Positions 1 through 9,216 of a stretch of 55,039 nt of DNA are shown piece after piece. Source of the stretch: Sphingobium bisphenolivorans (lineage in GTDB: Bacteria > Pseudomonadota > Alphaproteobacteria > Sphingomonadales > Sphingomonadaceae); contig NZ_ASTG01000027.1 of the NCBI RefSeq assembly GCF_000412635.1, positions 1-55,039 on the forward strand. The letters run 5' to 3'. Made by a program: the position numbers and the translations under genes. Position 1 is the first letter of the stretch, and the number at the start of each line of letters is the position of its first letter. Below the pieces are notes generated by a model. It had not been told where the DNA came from, did no database searches, and was given only the letters and a program-made list of their open reading frames with translations.

Positions 1-6
1 TCGTGA

Positions 7-114
7 TCAATGCATGTTGGTATTAAGCCTGCGGACAATAGCCGACCCGACCATTCCACGGTGGCCTGCCACCCAGATTCGTTTACCTTCAATCACCGTG
101 ACCCCCGATTTCAC
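7..114 (-). pseudogene. GDP-L-fucose synthase (fcl/wcaG) 5' remnant
   Basis: Reading leftwards from a GTG at 114, the frame gives 35 residues containing KRIWVAGHRGMVGSAIVRRL, the hallmark N-terminal Rossmann segment of GDP-L-fucose synthase (GDP-4-keto-6-deoxymannose 3,5-epimerase/4-reductase). It then hits an in-frame TGA at 7-9. The full family protein is about 310-320 residues. The start codon is uncertain: a second GTG lies at 96. It follows the rmd-like gene and gmd in the same direction, which is where an fcl gene would be expected. Whether the stop is a true nonsense or frameshift lesion or the edge of a larger deletion cannot be seen because the window ends six bases later. Confidence 0.6.
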
Positions 115-327
115 TCAGCCAAGACCTCTGTCCGCTTTTTCGTATTAACATTCATTTCTTCAAGTCTTTTAGTAATAGCGCGCTGGTGGACCAATGCGCC
201 TAAATCTGTCAACTTCTGACGTGATGACGGTGAAGTGGACATTGTATGTGGGCTTTGGCGAAACCTTGCCATCCCGTTCTGTGTAGCCCTAGCATCGCTT
301 CTGGACGATCAAGGTTAGCGGAGTTTC

Positions 328-1260
328 TTAATTAGCTCTCGCTGCACAATCTGGCGACCCTGCAATCAGTCGCCTCAAAGTCTGTTCACCATCGTATCTT
401 GGCGCCCATCCGGTTATCAAGCGAAGCCTCTGCGAGGCCCCGACCATGATTGGTGTGTCGTCTGCTGAGTTCCGTTGTGCAGCAAAGGCAATCTCCCCGA
501 CTTGTTTGTTGAGGATGGCAGCGATCATGCGCGTTATGTCGCTGATGCTTATCGCCACGCCGCTGGCGACATTGAAGATCGAGTGGGTCCGGTTTTTGGT
601 CATGAGAACAGCGAAATAAGCCTCGATAATATCGTCGACATCCAGAAAATCCCGAATGCTGTTGAGGCCTGCCATTTCGATAGTAGTACCATCGGACGCA
701 TCCCGGACTCGGCGGATAATGGAGGGGATGACGAGGTCCGGTCGCATTCCGGCGCCGATATGGTTAAAGGGACGTGCGACCACCGCATCGATACCTGAAG
801 CGCGGAGCACGATATTCTCGCACATGGCTTTGGCCAGACCATAATTGCCGCGCGGATCGACAGGGTCTTCCTCCGTTAGTGGATTTTGGCTGGCGCCATA
901 AACCAAACAGGAACTGGCGAACAGCAATCGTCCCGATCGCAGGTGGCGACACAGGTTCAGTGTCATTTCGACAGAATCGACCAGTGGCTCATAGTCCGAA
1001 AATTTCGAAGGCACCGTTTCACTGGCCAAGTGAAGGACAAAGGGGATATCAACGGGCAAGCGGGCCACCGACCTGCGATCGAGTAGATCAACCGCACACC
1101 AAGCCGCATCCGCGGGAAGCCAATCGGGCCTTTTTCCCCTGCCTGTTGCGATGATGTTGAAACGCGATCGCCCGAGGGCAATCGCGCGTTGACCGACAAA
1201 CCCTGATGCGCCGGTGACGAGAAGGCCCGGCTTATCGGACAATCTGCGCCTCAAGCTCAT
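328..1260 (-). CDS. NAD-dependent epimerase/dehydratase, GDP-6-deoxy-D-mannose reductase-like
   Basis: Extended short-chain dehydrogenase of about 310 residues. The N-terminal nucleotide-binding loop TGASGFVG, the strand-end SSCLVYG and the catalytic Y-x3-K in YGLAKAMCE are all present. The central [10 protein letters not shown] and the later RDFLDVDDI are typical of GDP-4-keto-6-deoxy-D-mannose reductases (Rmd), which make GDP-D-rhamnose from the Gmd product; this specificity is inferred from family motifs. It lies directly downstream of gmd and overlaps its 3' end by 29 bp. I chose the ATG at 1260; a GTG at 1284 would add eight residues and lengthen the overlap. No strong ribosome site distinguishes the two. 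Other 4-keto-sugar reductases or epimerases remain possible. Confidence 0.75.
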   Translation of the reverse strand: MSLRRRLSDKPGLLVTGASGFVGQRAIALGRSRFNIIATGRGKRPDWLPADAAWCAVDLLDRRSVARLPVDIPFVLHLASETVPSKFSDYEPLVDSVEMTLNLCRHLRSGRLLFASSCLVYGASQNPLTEEDPVDPRGNYGLAKAMCENIVLRASGIDAVVARPFNHIGAGMRPDLVIPSIIRRVRDASDGTTIEMAGLNSIRDFLDVDDIIEAYFAVLMTKNRTHSIFNVASGVAISISDITRMIAAILNKQVGEIAFAAQRNSADDTPIMVGASQRLRLITGWAPRYDGEQTLRRLIAGSPDCAARAN

Positions 1261-2266
1261 CGAATTTACGATGTTGATGCTCACGCTGTGCTAGCTTCAA
1301 GTCACTTTCGACCATCATTTTGGCAAGTGACGCGACGTCGTGGGTGGGTGACCATCCCAGATCCCGCTGTGTCTTGCTGTAATCACCGAGCAGGTAATCA
1401 ACCTCTGCCGGGCGGTAGAAGCGCTCGTCAATCTCCACGAAATCTTGCCAATCAAGATCAATATGCTCGAATGTTAACGCGAGAAAATCTCGGATCGAGA
1501 TCGCCTTGTTGGTGGCAACCACAAAGTCATCAGGTCGGTCATGTTGAAGCATCCGCCACATCGCTTCAACATAATCGCCTGCAAAGCCCCAGTCGCGCTT
1601 GGCGTCGAGATTGCCCAGATACAATTTTTTCTGCAGACCTAGTTTGATCCGCGCTGCGGCAAGAGTGATCTTTCGCGTAACGAAGGCTTCGCCGCGGCGA
1701 GGGCTTTCATGGTTGAAGAGGATGCCGTTACTCGCAAACATCCCATAGCTTTCGCGGTAATTGACCGTTTGGTAATGGGCATACACCTTGGCGCAAGCAT
1801 AAGGGCTGCGGGGTTCGAAGCGCGTGGCCTCGCTCTGAGGCGGCTTAGCGGACCCGAACATTTCGCTCGATCCGGCTTGATAGAAGCGCACTGTCTTGGG
1901 CGCATATTGCGTAGAAGCACGGATCGCTTCCAACAAACGCAGAACGCCGGTTCCCGTAGCGTCCGTGGTATATTCAGGCTGGTCAAAGCTGACGCGGACA
2001 TGGCTTTGCGCGGCTAGATTATAGATTTCATTTGGTTGCGTGAGATCAATCAGGCGACGTAGGGAGTTGGCATCTGACAGGTCGCCATAGTGCAACGAAA
2101 AACGATTATCCTGTTCTTCTTCTAAAAGATGATCGATGCGCCAAGTATTTACTGTGCTTGCTCGCCGAACCATGCCATGAACTTCATAGCCTTTTCCAAG
2201 AAGAAGTTCAGAAAGGTAGCTACCGTCTTGTCCGGTTACGCCAGTAATAAGGGCGACTTTAGCCAT
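1232..2266 (-). CDS. gmd: GDP-mannose 4,6-dehydratase
   Basis: Converts GDP-D-mannose to GDP-4-keto-6-deoxy-D-mannose in the cytoplasm, the branch point for GDP-fucose, GDP-rhamnose and related sugars. The 344-residue protein carries [11 protein letters not shown] for NADP binding near the N-terminus, the GSSEMFG segment holding catalytic residues, Y-x3-K in YACAKVYAH, and the family segment [17 protein letters not shown]. Length matches the family (about 345-370). The ATG at 2266 is preceded by GGAG at a good distance; a TTG twelve bases upstream is open but less likely. It sits between the capsule exporter ATPase (20 bp upstream) and the rmd-like reductase, so it is probably cotranscribed with the export genes. 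Confidence 0.95.
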   Translation of the reverse strand: MAKVALITGVTGQDGSYLSELLLGKGYEVHGMVRRASTVNTWRIDHLLEEEQDNRFSLHYGDLSDANSLRRLIDLTQPNEIYNLAAQSHVRVSFDQPEYTTDATGTGVLRLLEAIRASTQYAPKTVRFYQAGSSEMFGSAKPPQSEATRFEPRSPYACAKVYAHYQTVNYRESYGMFASNGILFNHESPRRGEAFVTRKITLAAARIKLGLQKKLYLGNLDAKRDWGFAGDYVEAMWRMLQHDRPDDFVVATNKAISIRDFLALTFEHIDLDWQDFVEIDERFYRPAEVDYLLGDYSKTQRDLGWSPTHDVASLAKMMVESDLKLAQREHQHRKFDELEAQIVR

Positions 2267-2286
2267 TTTATACTCCAATTATAAAA

Positions 2287-2946
2287 TTATGCACTGTGCA
2301 TGTTATGCATATGATGTCCATATGCTTGATCAAAGTCTGTGTATAATTTCATATCACCTTTATTTAATATGGCGAACTTGCTACAGTGATTTTTAATATA
2401 CTCTGGGTCGTGAGAAATGATCAGCATGGCGCGATCAGCACGCTTATGGAAAAGTTCGACCGCACATTTCTCGTGAAAGCGCGCATCACCTACAGCGCTC
2501 ACTTCGTCGATCAGATAGCAGTCAAATTCGATGATCATCGAAATGGCGAAGGCGAGCCGCGCCCGCATACCTTGGGAATAGGATTTGACCGGTTCACGAA
2601 GATAAAGGCCAAGTTCAGTAAAATCCTGAACAAAATCAATATTTTGGGCATAATCTTGATTGTATATGCGACTTATGAAGCGGACATTGTCAAACCCAGT
2701 CAAGGCGCCCTGGAATGCTCCGCCAAAGGCAAGCGGCCAGGAAACGGACATGGTCCTGGTGATCGTGCCAGATGTAGGTCGTTCCGCACCGCTGATCAAT
2801 CTGATCAGGGTCGACTTGCCGGCACCGTTACGGCCCAAAATGCCTAGCTTTTCCCCACGAGCGACTGAAAAGGATATATCGCTAAGTATCACGCGATTGC
2901 CTTGTCGCGTCGGATAAATTTTATGGACATGATCGGCGATAATCAT
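2287..2946 (-). CDS. Capsule polysaccharide ABC exporter, ATP-binding protein (KpsT-like)
   Basis: ATPase subunit of an ABC-2 polysaccharide exporter that drives transfer of a lipid-linked capsule or O-chain across the inner membrane. Walker A is GRNGAGKST, the signature region is [12 protein letters not shown] and Walker B is [12 protein letters not shown] with the catalytic Glu. The 219-residue length matches KpsT/BexA/CtrD. The frame is open further upstream, but the ATG at 2946 overlaps the permease stop as ATGA and begins the conserved [12 protein letters not shown], so I take that start. Base composition is visibly lower in GC than in the flanking genes (AT-rich around 2300-2700), which may mark separate ancestry. 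Confidence 0.92.
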   Translation of the reverse strand: MIIADHVHKIYPTRQGNRVILSDISFSVARGEKLGILGRNGAGKSTLIRLISGAERPTSGTITRTMSVSWPLAFGGAFQGALTGFDNVRFISRIYNQDYAQNIDFVQDFTELGLYLREPVKSYSQGMRARLAFAISMIIEFDCYLIDEVSAVGDARFHEKCAVELFHKRADRAMLIISHDPEYIKNHCSKFAILNKGDMKLYTDFDQAYGHHMHNMHSA

Positions 2947-3743
2947 TCGGGTGTGATCTCCCGATTGACAACATTGACTTGCGCCAGCGCGAGCAGGGTT
3001 AGCGCGATACAGCACCCCAGTAGATAGGGTAGGTCATAATGGGTGCGGATCTGGTTGCCAAAATATCCCTCACGCACCAACTCCACTCCGTTTACCATTG
3101 GGATATAAAGCGCATATTTCTGTGCAGAGGTAGGCAAGGCATCGACTAGGAAGCCCGCTCCTGAAAGCGGAAAGGTGATGTAGGATGCCGGATGCCAGAA
3201 CCGTTCTATTAGCTCGCTCCTTTCTGCCAGAGCCCCAAGTAGCATGGCAAGGCTTGCTCCGAACCAGGCAAGCAGTAACCATCCTTCTACCACGGTGAGA
3301 ACATCTTCAGGTGGTTCAAGCCACCCAATATAGATGTAGAACAGGCTAAGGGTCACGAACGAAATTGTTGCCCCGCCGGCTTCCAGCAGAAGACGCGCCA
3401 GAAAGACATCAATCGCCTTGACGTTACGATGATACATGAGCGCGAGGTTTGGCTCTATGGCACCGATGCATCTTGCGGGCATGTTGCGCCACAAGAGGAC
3501 GCTAGAATAGCCGGTGAGTGCAAAAGCAACGATAGGCAGTGATGATCCATGCACCGACTGGGACAGCGTCCACAATATGGTGACGCCAGTTGTGAACAGC
3601 ATCGGCTCAACGAACAGCCAAAGGAAGCCGATATTGTGCCGGCCATAACGGGTGAGAATCTCGCGCATCAAAAGCGCATAGATCACCCGCCCCTGAATCG
3701 CTGCGCTGCGACTGATTGCGGCGAGTTGCGAAAAGGTTGTCAC
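2943..3743 (-). CDS. Capsule polysaccharide ABC exporter, permease (KpsM-like)
   Basis: ABC-2 type membrane subunit, about 266 residues from a GTG at 3743, with six likely membrane segments. The amphipathic N-terminal stretch [19 protein letters not shown] is characteristic of KpsM/BexB/CtrC permeases. An upstream in-frame extension of about 109 codons would run inside the KpsE-like gene and looks non-coding in this frame, so it is rejected as the start. The GTG begins seven bases after the upstream stop, and the gene ends in an ATGA overlap with the ATPase. The partners are the ATPase, the KpsE-like inner-membrane protein and the divergent BexD-like lipoprotein. Confidence 0.9.
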   Translation of the reverse strand: MTTFSQLAAISRSAAIQGRVIYALLMREILTRYGRHNIGFLWLFVEPMLFTTGVTILWTLSQSVHGSSLPIVAFALTGYSSVLLWRNMPARCIGAIEPNLALMYHRNVKAIDVFLARLLLEAGGATISFVTLSLFYIYIGWLEPPEDVLTVVEGWLLLAWFGASLAMLLGALAERSELIERFWHPASYITFPLSGAGFLVDALPTSAQKYALYIPMVNGVELVREGYFGNQIRTHYDLPYLLGCCIALTLLALAQVNVVNREITPE

Positions 3744-3750
3744 GTGGTTG

Positions 3751-4944
3751 CTAGTCCCGATGTTCCAGCATCCCCGCGACCAGCATGCTGATGATGCCCC
3801 ATGCGGCAAGCCCCAAGATAAAGGTCGAGAAAATACCGCGCCACCGTCGCGGTTCCAGTGGTTCATCGGGAACATTGGGTTGCACGATACGCTCGACATA
3901 AGCCTGTTTGCGGTTTGCTTCGTTTCGAGCTTCGTCAAGGGATGCCATCGCACTAGCCAGTTGCTTGTCGGCGAACTGATTTTCGAGCAAGAGGCGTTGA
4001 TATTGGGCGGCGCGGGACGAAAGCGACCTGCTGCTGCCGGCAACGAGGCCAAGCTGTTTGTCGATCTCATCGCTCAGGCTTTTAGCCCGCGTGGCTAGCA
4101 CTTCGATTTGCGGGTTCTGGGGAGATACGGTGCGCGTTTCGGTCAGTTGCGTGCGGGTGGCGATCAATTCGTCCTGCAGCTTCGAAATCATCTGGACCTG
4201 AACCGTCGCCTGCTTTTCTGGGTCTACGACCCCTGCCGCGTTGCGATAGGCGGACAGGGCCAGCGCTGCGGTTTGCGATTTGACTTTGGCCTCACCGACT
4301 TCTCTCTGGGCGAAACGAATGAGATCCTGCCGCCCCCGCTCATTGAGCTTGTTGACGGTGGCTTCGGCCATTTCCAGCAGTTGCTCGTTGAACCGTGCCG
4401 CATCTCGCGGTGTGAAAGCTCGCACGGTTAGAGTAACAATGGAGGAGGATGTTTCGTATTTTACATCCACTTTTTTCTTATAATATTTATACAGGTCCTC
4501 AAAAGTCGTTCCCCAACCTATTCCGGGAAAGCGATCAAAAGCAGAAATCGAAGGGGCGGAATAAGCGCGCGTAAAGGCATTTTTCCTGTTGAGCGCCTGC
4601 AAGGCGTCGCGGGATTGCACATAGTCCTGGGCTGCGTAGACCTCGTCCCCCGCGTTGGTGAAACCTGAGCTTTTGAACAGGGCGCCAAGACCGGTGGGCG
4701 TAGATTTTTCGGGGCTTCGAACGGTGAAGCGCGATTCCGAAATATAAACGTCCGATGCAATGAAGCCAAAATACAGGATGGCCAGCAGAGTCGGAATGAT
4801 GACCGTTATCAGAAAAAGTGGACTGATCTTTTTAAAATTTCTTGCGATCATTTCCTGCTTCTCTGCATAATATAGTGCACGTTGTTCCTGATGCCCCTGC
4901 GGATATTCAAGGCCGGGTTCAATTTTAGCGTGCATGGCATCCAT
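3751..4944 (-). CDS. Capsule export inner-membrane protein (KpsE/BexC/CtrB family)
   Basis: Polysaccharide co-polymerase/membrane-fusion-like component of ABC-type capsule export. The roughly 397-residue protein has an N-terminal membrane helix (around LFLITVIIPTLLAILYFG), a large periplasmic region with a long heptad-rich coiled coil in the second half, a proline-rich PNVPDEPLEPRRW just before the second helix, and a C-terminal membrane helix. This layout is typical of KpsE/BexC. I chose the ATG at 4944; the frame is open to 4992. It is the first gene of the leftward export operon (kpsE-like, kpsM-like, kpsT-like, gmd, rmd-like) and is divergent from the outer-membrane component, with a shared 307-bp control region. 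Confidence 0.88.
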   Translation of the reverse strand: MDAMHAKIEPGLEYPQGHQEQRALYYAEKQEMIARNFKKISPLFLITVIIPTLLAILYFGFIASDVYISESRFTVRSPEKSTPTGLGALFKSSGFTNAGDEVYAAQDYVQSRDALQALNRKNAFTRAYSAPSISAFDRFPGIGWGTTFEDLYKYYKKKVDVKYETSSSIVTLTVRAFTPRDAARFNEQLLEMAEATVNKLNERGRQDLIRFAQREVGEAKVKSQTAALALSAYRNAAGVVDPEKQATVQVQMISKLQDELIATRTQLTETRTVSPQNPQIEVLATRAKSLSDEIDKQLGLVAGSSRSLSSRAAQYQRLLLENQFADKQLASAMASLDEARNEANRKQAYVERIVQPNVPDEPLEPRRWRGIFSTFILGLAAWGIISMLVAGMLEHRD

Positions 4945-5251
4945 AAACCTATAAATTCCAAACAACCAACATCCGCTTGGGACGGGCTGCAACCGGCCCT
5001 AACCGCCTCGCGCACTATCGTCCAGCAGGCCGTGCGGGAAGCCTCTATTTTCCTTCACGGAAGCGGTGAATGGACCGGTCCTACGATTGTCGTCGGAATG
5101 GGCGGATTTGCACCAGGCGCAGGATCCTTAGTGCGGGTGAGGGATTTTATGTGGAGCGTCCTTGATCCGCTTGCCCGGTTCAGCCATAGGTCAGCGCCTT
5201 TCGCCCCTGATTGCGCGCTTGTCTGTAATAGTTGGATCTGGCTGGACCCCG
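4945..5251. promoter_or_regulatory. Divergent control region between the inner- and outer-membrane export genes
   Basis: No gene is apparent in these 307 bases. They separate the leftward export operon from the rightward BexD-like gene and must hold both promoters. The clearest local structure is a perfect ten-base palindrome GGACCGGTCC at 5072-5081, a possible regulator site. A small hairpin TTCC-TTCAC-GGAA lies at 5050-5062. I could not assign -35/-10 boxes with confidence. Small open frames across the region look like chance. Confidence 0.35.
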
Positions 5252-6436
5252 ATGAATAAACCAATGAAGTCAGTCCGGATGGCTGGGGCGGCATGCCTGG
5301 CTATGGTGCTTTCAGGTTGCGCCATCATGTCTTCGTCCGGTCCAACAGCCCGTGCTATCAGGGCAGAGCGGGAACAGACGGTCAATGACTCCCAGATTAA
5401 GCTCATAGACGTTACGGATGCGGTGGCCCGCGATGTCATCGCCAACACCCCTCATTCCTCCTTTGTAGAGGATCTGGGCGAAGGGCGGCCAATTGGATCA
5501 GTGATCGGACAGGGCGATGTTCTCGACATTGCGATTTGGGAAGCGCCGCCCGCGACGCTGTTCGGCGGCTCCAGCAGTGACGTGCGGCTAGGATCGACCA
5601 GCTCCGGTTCACTTTCACGCGGTACGCCGCTGCCTGAGCAGATGGTCGACAGCGACGGCCAAATCATCATTCCGTTCATTGGCCGGGTACAGGCTGCGGG
5701 GCGGACGCCGCAGGAGATCGCGCGAACCATTACGTCTCGCCTGGCCGGCATGGCGCACCAGCCTCAGGCGATCGTGCGCCTGTCGCGTAATGCTGCGGCG
5801 AACGTTACGGTCGTGGGTGAAGTCGCCAATAGCGCGCGCGTGCCGCTGACCGCGCGCGGCGAGCGTATTCTCGACATCCTGGCGACAGCCGGCGGGGTGC
5901 GGCAGCCTGTCGGCAAGATGACCGTCCAGATCACGCGCGGCATGAAGGTATCCTCGCTGCCCCTGGAGACGGTGATCCGCGATCCCCGGCAGAATGTCCG
6001 GCTTGAGCCTGACGATGTCATGACCCTGCTCTATCAGCCCTACAGCTTCACCGCTCTGGGTGCGATCGGCAGGAACGATGAACTGCCCTTCGAGGCGACC
6101 GGGCTGACGCTAGCGCAGGCGCTTGGCCGCATTTCCGGGCTGCAGGATGCCCGCGCCGACGTGAAGGGGGTATTCATCTTCCGCTTTGAAGATCCCGACG
6201 CGCTCGATCCGGCCATTCGGGAGACAGTCCATCTTACGCCTGACGGCAAGGTGCCGGTTATCTATCGCATTAACATGAAGGATCCTTCCAGTCTCTTCAT
6301 CGCGCAAAGCTTCCCGATCCGGAACAAGGACGTTCTGTACGTATCGAATGCACCGCTGGCCGATATCCAGAAATTTGTGAGCGTGATCTACTCCACCTTC
6401 CTGCCGATCGCGACGACGGCGACAACATTGAGATAA
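5252..6436 (+). CDS. Outer-membrane polysaccharide export lipoprotein (BexD/CtrA/Wza family)
   Basis: Forms the outer-membrane channel through which the polysaccharide leaves the cell. The 394-residue protein starts with a lipoprotein signal ending in the lipobox LSGC (acylated Cys at about residue 23). A polysaccharide-export domain follows (IGQGDVLDIAIWEAP, then DGQIIIPFIGRVQAAGRTP), then SLBB-type repeats (VTVVGEVANSARVPL; FTALGAIGRNDELPF). The length matches BexD and CtrA rather than the longer KpsD. The ATG at 5252 is preferred over the more upstream 5162 because it places the signal peptide at the N-terminus. It is divergent from the kpsE-like gene and followed 29 bp later by a glycosyltransferase. 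Confidence 0.92.
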   Translation: MNKPMKSVRMAGAACLAMVLSGCAIMSSSGPTARAIRAEREQTVNDSQIKLIDVTDAVARDVIANTPHSSFVEDLGEGRPIGSVIGQGDVLDIAIWEAPPATLFGGSSSDVRLGSTSSGSLSRGTPLPEQMVDSDGQIIIPFIGRVQAAGRTPQEIARTITSRLAGMAHQPQAIVRLSRNAAANVTVVGEVANSARVPLTARGERILDILATAGGVRQPVGKMTVQITRGMKVSSLPLETVIRDPRQNVRLEPDDVMTLLYQPYSFTALGAIGRNDELPFEATGLTLAQALGRISGLQDARADVKGVFIFRFEDPDALDPAIRETVHLTPDGKVPVIYRINMKDPSSLFIAQSFPIRNKDVLYVSNAPLADIQKFVSVIYSTFLPIATTATTLR

Positions 6437-6465
6437 GGGTTGGCCCGCTTGGGAGTGGCGTTGTC

Positions 6466-7710
6466 GTGAAGGCTTTCTGGGATCTGTTGCCCCGTCATGT
6501 CGAACAGGCGGTGACCTCCGGCGTGATCCGCAAGCTGCGCGCGCGCTATCAACGACGCAAGATCGCGCCTGTTCAGGAGCGCGCATTGCCCACCACTCGG
6601 CGCTTGTTCATCGATCTGGCGGTCATCAGCCGGCATGACGCCGGGACCGGCATTCAGCGTGTGGTGCGCGCCTTGGCGCTGGCTTTGAAGGACGAGGCGG
6701 CAGGCGAGTGGGATGTCCGCTTTGTCGCGGCGGATCGGCGCCGTCCCTATCATGGCATATCCTGGCCCGATGCCAGCGCGATTGTCGATCGCGCGGAAAT
6801 CTGGGCGGAGCCGGGCGACTTGTTCATCGGCCTTGATTTCTCGCTCGACACCATTCGCCGCTATCGTCGTCAGTTGAGCCGGTTCGTTCAGGATGGCGGG
6901 CGTTTCTGGTTCCTGATCTGCGATCTCCTGCCGGTGGAAAAATCCGACTGGTTCTCGCCCAACAATGTCCTTCGCTACAAGGCCTGGCTCGACACCATCG
7001 TTGGCCTAAGCGAAGGCTTCCTGTGCATATCCGAGCAGACCGAGCGCGACCTACAGCGGGTGCTGGCAACGCGATACGGCCTGACATCAGGCTATCGCAC
7101 GAAGGTGGTGGCGATGGGCCACGATATCCGGGAATCGCTGCTCGATTCGGTGACGGTCCGTAGCTCGGATAACGCCGTGCGGTTCGATACGTCATCGCCC
7201 TTCTGGCTGATGGTGGGGACGCTTGAGCCGCGCAAGGGGCATGCCGATATCCTGGCGGCCTTTAGCGCACTCTGGCGTCAGGGCGCGGACAATCGCCTGG
7301 TTCTGGTAGGCCGGATGGGATGGCGTATCGATGATCTGCGGGACGCGATCCATGCGCATCCCGAATATGGCGACAAGCTGCTGTGGTTCGACGATATCGA
7401 CGATCTGGAGCTGGGGCATATCTATCAGGCGTGCAGCGGCGTGATTATCGCGTCGCACGCCGAGGGGTTCGGACTGCCGCTGATAGAGGCGCTTGGGCAT
7501 GGCAAGCCGGTGCTGGCGCGTGACTTGCCCATATTCCGCATCCATGAGGGACAGGGCGTTCATTATTTCCCGGCGGATGCCGATGCTCAGGAACTGGGCG
7601 CCTGCATCCAGCAGTGGGCCGACCATGCACAGGCTGGCCGGATCAATGTGGTTCGGCCAAGCGCCAGCTGGAAATCCTCTGCGCGAGGGTTGCTGGCGGC
7701 CATTGCCTAG
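6466..7710 (+). CDS. GT-B glycosyltransferase, family 1/4 type
   Basis: Cytoplasmic glycosyltransferase of 414 residues starting at GTG. The C-terminal half has the GT-B donor-binding features: MVGTLEPRKGH, then the E-x7-E motif EGFGLPLIE followed by ALGHGKPVLARDLPI. The N-terminal half contains the acceptor-side DAGTGIQRVVRAL, seen in O-antigen and capsule mannosyl/rhamnosyltransferases of this group. Donor specificity cannot be read; GDP-mannose or GDP-6-deoxymannose is reasonable from the neighbours. It is probably cotranscribed with the BexD-like gene and converges with manB, twelve bases away. Confidence 0.85.
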   Translation: MKAFWDLLPRHVEQAVTSGVIRKLRARYQRRKIAPVQERALPTTRRLFIDLAVISRHDAGTGIQRVVRALALALKDEAAGEWDVRFVAADRRRPYHGISWPDASAIVDRAEIWAEPGDLFIGLDFSLDTIRRYRRQLSRFVQDGGRFWFLICDLLPVEKSDWFSPNNVLRYKAWLDTIVGLSEGFLCISEQTERDLQRVLATRYGLTSGYRTKVVAMGHDIRESLLDSVTVRSSDNAVRFDTSSPFWLMVGTLEPRKGHADILAAFSALWRQGADNRLVLVGRMGWRIDDLRDAIHAHPEYGDKLLWFDDIDDLELGHIYQACSGVIIASHAEGFGLPLIEALGHGKPVLARDLPIFRIHEGQGVHYFPADADAQELGACIQQWADHAQAGRINVVRPSASWKSSARGLLAAIA

Positions 7711-7722
7711 CGGGCTTGACGC

Positions 7723-9216
7723 TCAGTCTTCGGTCTTGCGGTTGCCGATCAAGCGCAGGGCCTGTTCGTTGAGCCAGGCAGCACGCTCGGCCGTGTCGCT
7801 TTCGGTATAGCAACGCAGTTCCGGGGCGTTTCCGCTGGGGCGTAGGTGGATGATATCGCCCGCTTCGAAATGGATGCGCAGCCCGTCGGTCGTATCGATC
7901 CCGTCCGCAGTGCCGACGAGGGCGCCGAACATCTGCGTCAATCGCGCCATTATTTCGGCCTCGCCCCCTTCCTGAAGATGCGCGATCAGTGCCTGGCTCT
8001 GGCTGGTGGGATAATCCTGCAGCCGCTCGCTGAACGTATAGCGGGGCGGTAGTTGCGCCTGTAGCGCCGACAGCGACACCTTGCGCCGCCGCGCATCAAC
8101 CAGAACGGCGAGGATGGGCAGCACAGCATCGCGTGTGGGGAGTGCAGACAGGGAACGCCCGTCCGCCTCGACTGTGGTCGCGAGCAGAAAGCCGCCATTG
8201 GCCTCATAGCCGCACACCGTGGCTTGGCCTTCCTCGACCAGAGCGTTCATCGCCTCGATGACGAAGGGGGATCCGATGCGGGTGCGGCGCACTACGTTGA
8301 ACTGGCCGGACAATTCGACCGCGCTGTTGCAGCTGACCGGCGTTGCCACAGCGTTGATGCCAAGGGCGCGGGCACACAATATGCCGAGCACATCGCCACG
8401 CATCCACGCTCCGCTTTCATCGGCTAGCAGCGGGCGATCGGAATCTCCATCGGTGGAGAGGATGGCATTGAGTTGCAGATCGGCAGCCCATTGACGGGCG
8501 AGAGCCTGGTCTTCCGGGCGAACGGCTTCCGTATCGACCGGGATGAATGTCTCGGATCGGCCGAGGCGGATAGCCTGCCCGCCCAGTCGCTCGACGATCT
8601 GGGCCAGCACGTCGCGGCCGACGGCGGAATGTTCATAGATGCCGAGCTTCAGCCCTTCCAGCGCCTGCGATCCGAAGAAATCGGCATATCGCGCCACATA
8701 ATCCGTCTCGGCATCGACGAGGGGCGCACTGTCCTGCGCTTCTTTCAGCATGCCCTGATCGTCGAACAGGTCCGGCAGGGACACATTCTGGGCGCGCATG
8801 GCCAGTTCATCCGGCTTGAGGACCTCGCCATCCACCCGGTTGAACTTGATGCCGTTGCGATCGTCGGGAATGTGGCTCCCCGTCACCATCAGCGAAGGGA
8901 TAGCCTGCGCAAAGCCATAGGCGGCGACCGCAGGGGATGGCACAAAACCGCAGAAATCGACCTTCCCGCCCTTGTGCCGGACAGCCGCCGCACAAGCCGC
9001 AATGATGCGCGGCGAGGACGGGCGCAGATCGCCCGCGATCGCTACGCGCGTGCCGGATGCGAATTGGCCGATAGTCTCAAGATGCTGCAGGAATGCGCAG
9101 GTATAGGTGAAGCACACCATGTCCGTCATGGCGCTGACCAGGCCGCGCGCGCCGCTGGTTCCGAATGCGACCCCGGAACGTTCCATCAGGCCGGCAACCG
9201 AGACAATCTGCGTCAT
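7723..9216 (-). CDS. manB: Phosphomannomutase
   Basis: Alpha-D-phosphohexomutase that interconverts mannose-6-phosphate and mannose-1-phosphate for GDP-mannose synthesis. The 497-residue protein has GTSGARGLVS at its start, the active-site serine loop as VTGSHIPDDRNGIKF (instead of the usual TASHNP), the metal loop STDGDSDRPL, the sugar-specificity region GYEANGGFLL, and a C-terminal phosphate-binding RPSGNAPELRCY. The frame is open far upstream, but the ATG at 9216 forms an ATGA overlap with manC and begins conserved sequence. Together with manC and manA it completes the route from fructose-6-phosphate to GDP-mannose. Phosphoglucomutase side activity is possible. Confidence 0.9.
   Translation of the reverse strand: MTQIVSVAGLMERSGVAFGTSGARGLVSAMTDMVCFTYTCAFLQHLETIGQFASGTRVAIAGDLRPSSPRIIAACAAAVRHKGGKVDFCGFVPSPAVAAYGFAQAIPSLMVTGSHIPDDRNGIKFNRVDGEVLKPDELAMRAQNVSLPDLFDDQGMLKEAQDSAPLVDAETDYVARYADFFGSQALEGLKLGIYEHSAVGRDVLAQIVERLGGQAIRLGRSETFIPVDTEAVRPEDQALARQWAADLQLNAILSTDGDSDRPLLADESGAWMRGDVLGILCARALGINAVATPVSCNSAVELSGQFNVVRRTRIGSPFVIEAMNALVEEGQATVCGYEANGGFLLATTVEADGRSLSALPTRDAVLPILAVLVDARRRKVSLSALQAQLPPRYTFSERLQDYPTSQSQALIAHLQEGGEAEIMARLTQMFGALVGTADGIDTTDGLRIHFEAGDIIHLRPSGNAPELRCYTESDTAERAAWLNEQALRLIGNRKTED

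Noticed and set aside
10..219. 69-codon rightward frame at the left edge
   Set aside because: It runs antisense over the clear GDP-fucose synthase N-terminus and has no recognisable content.
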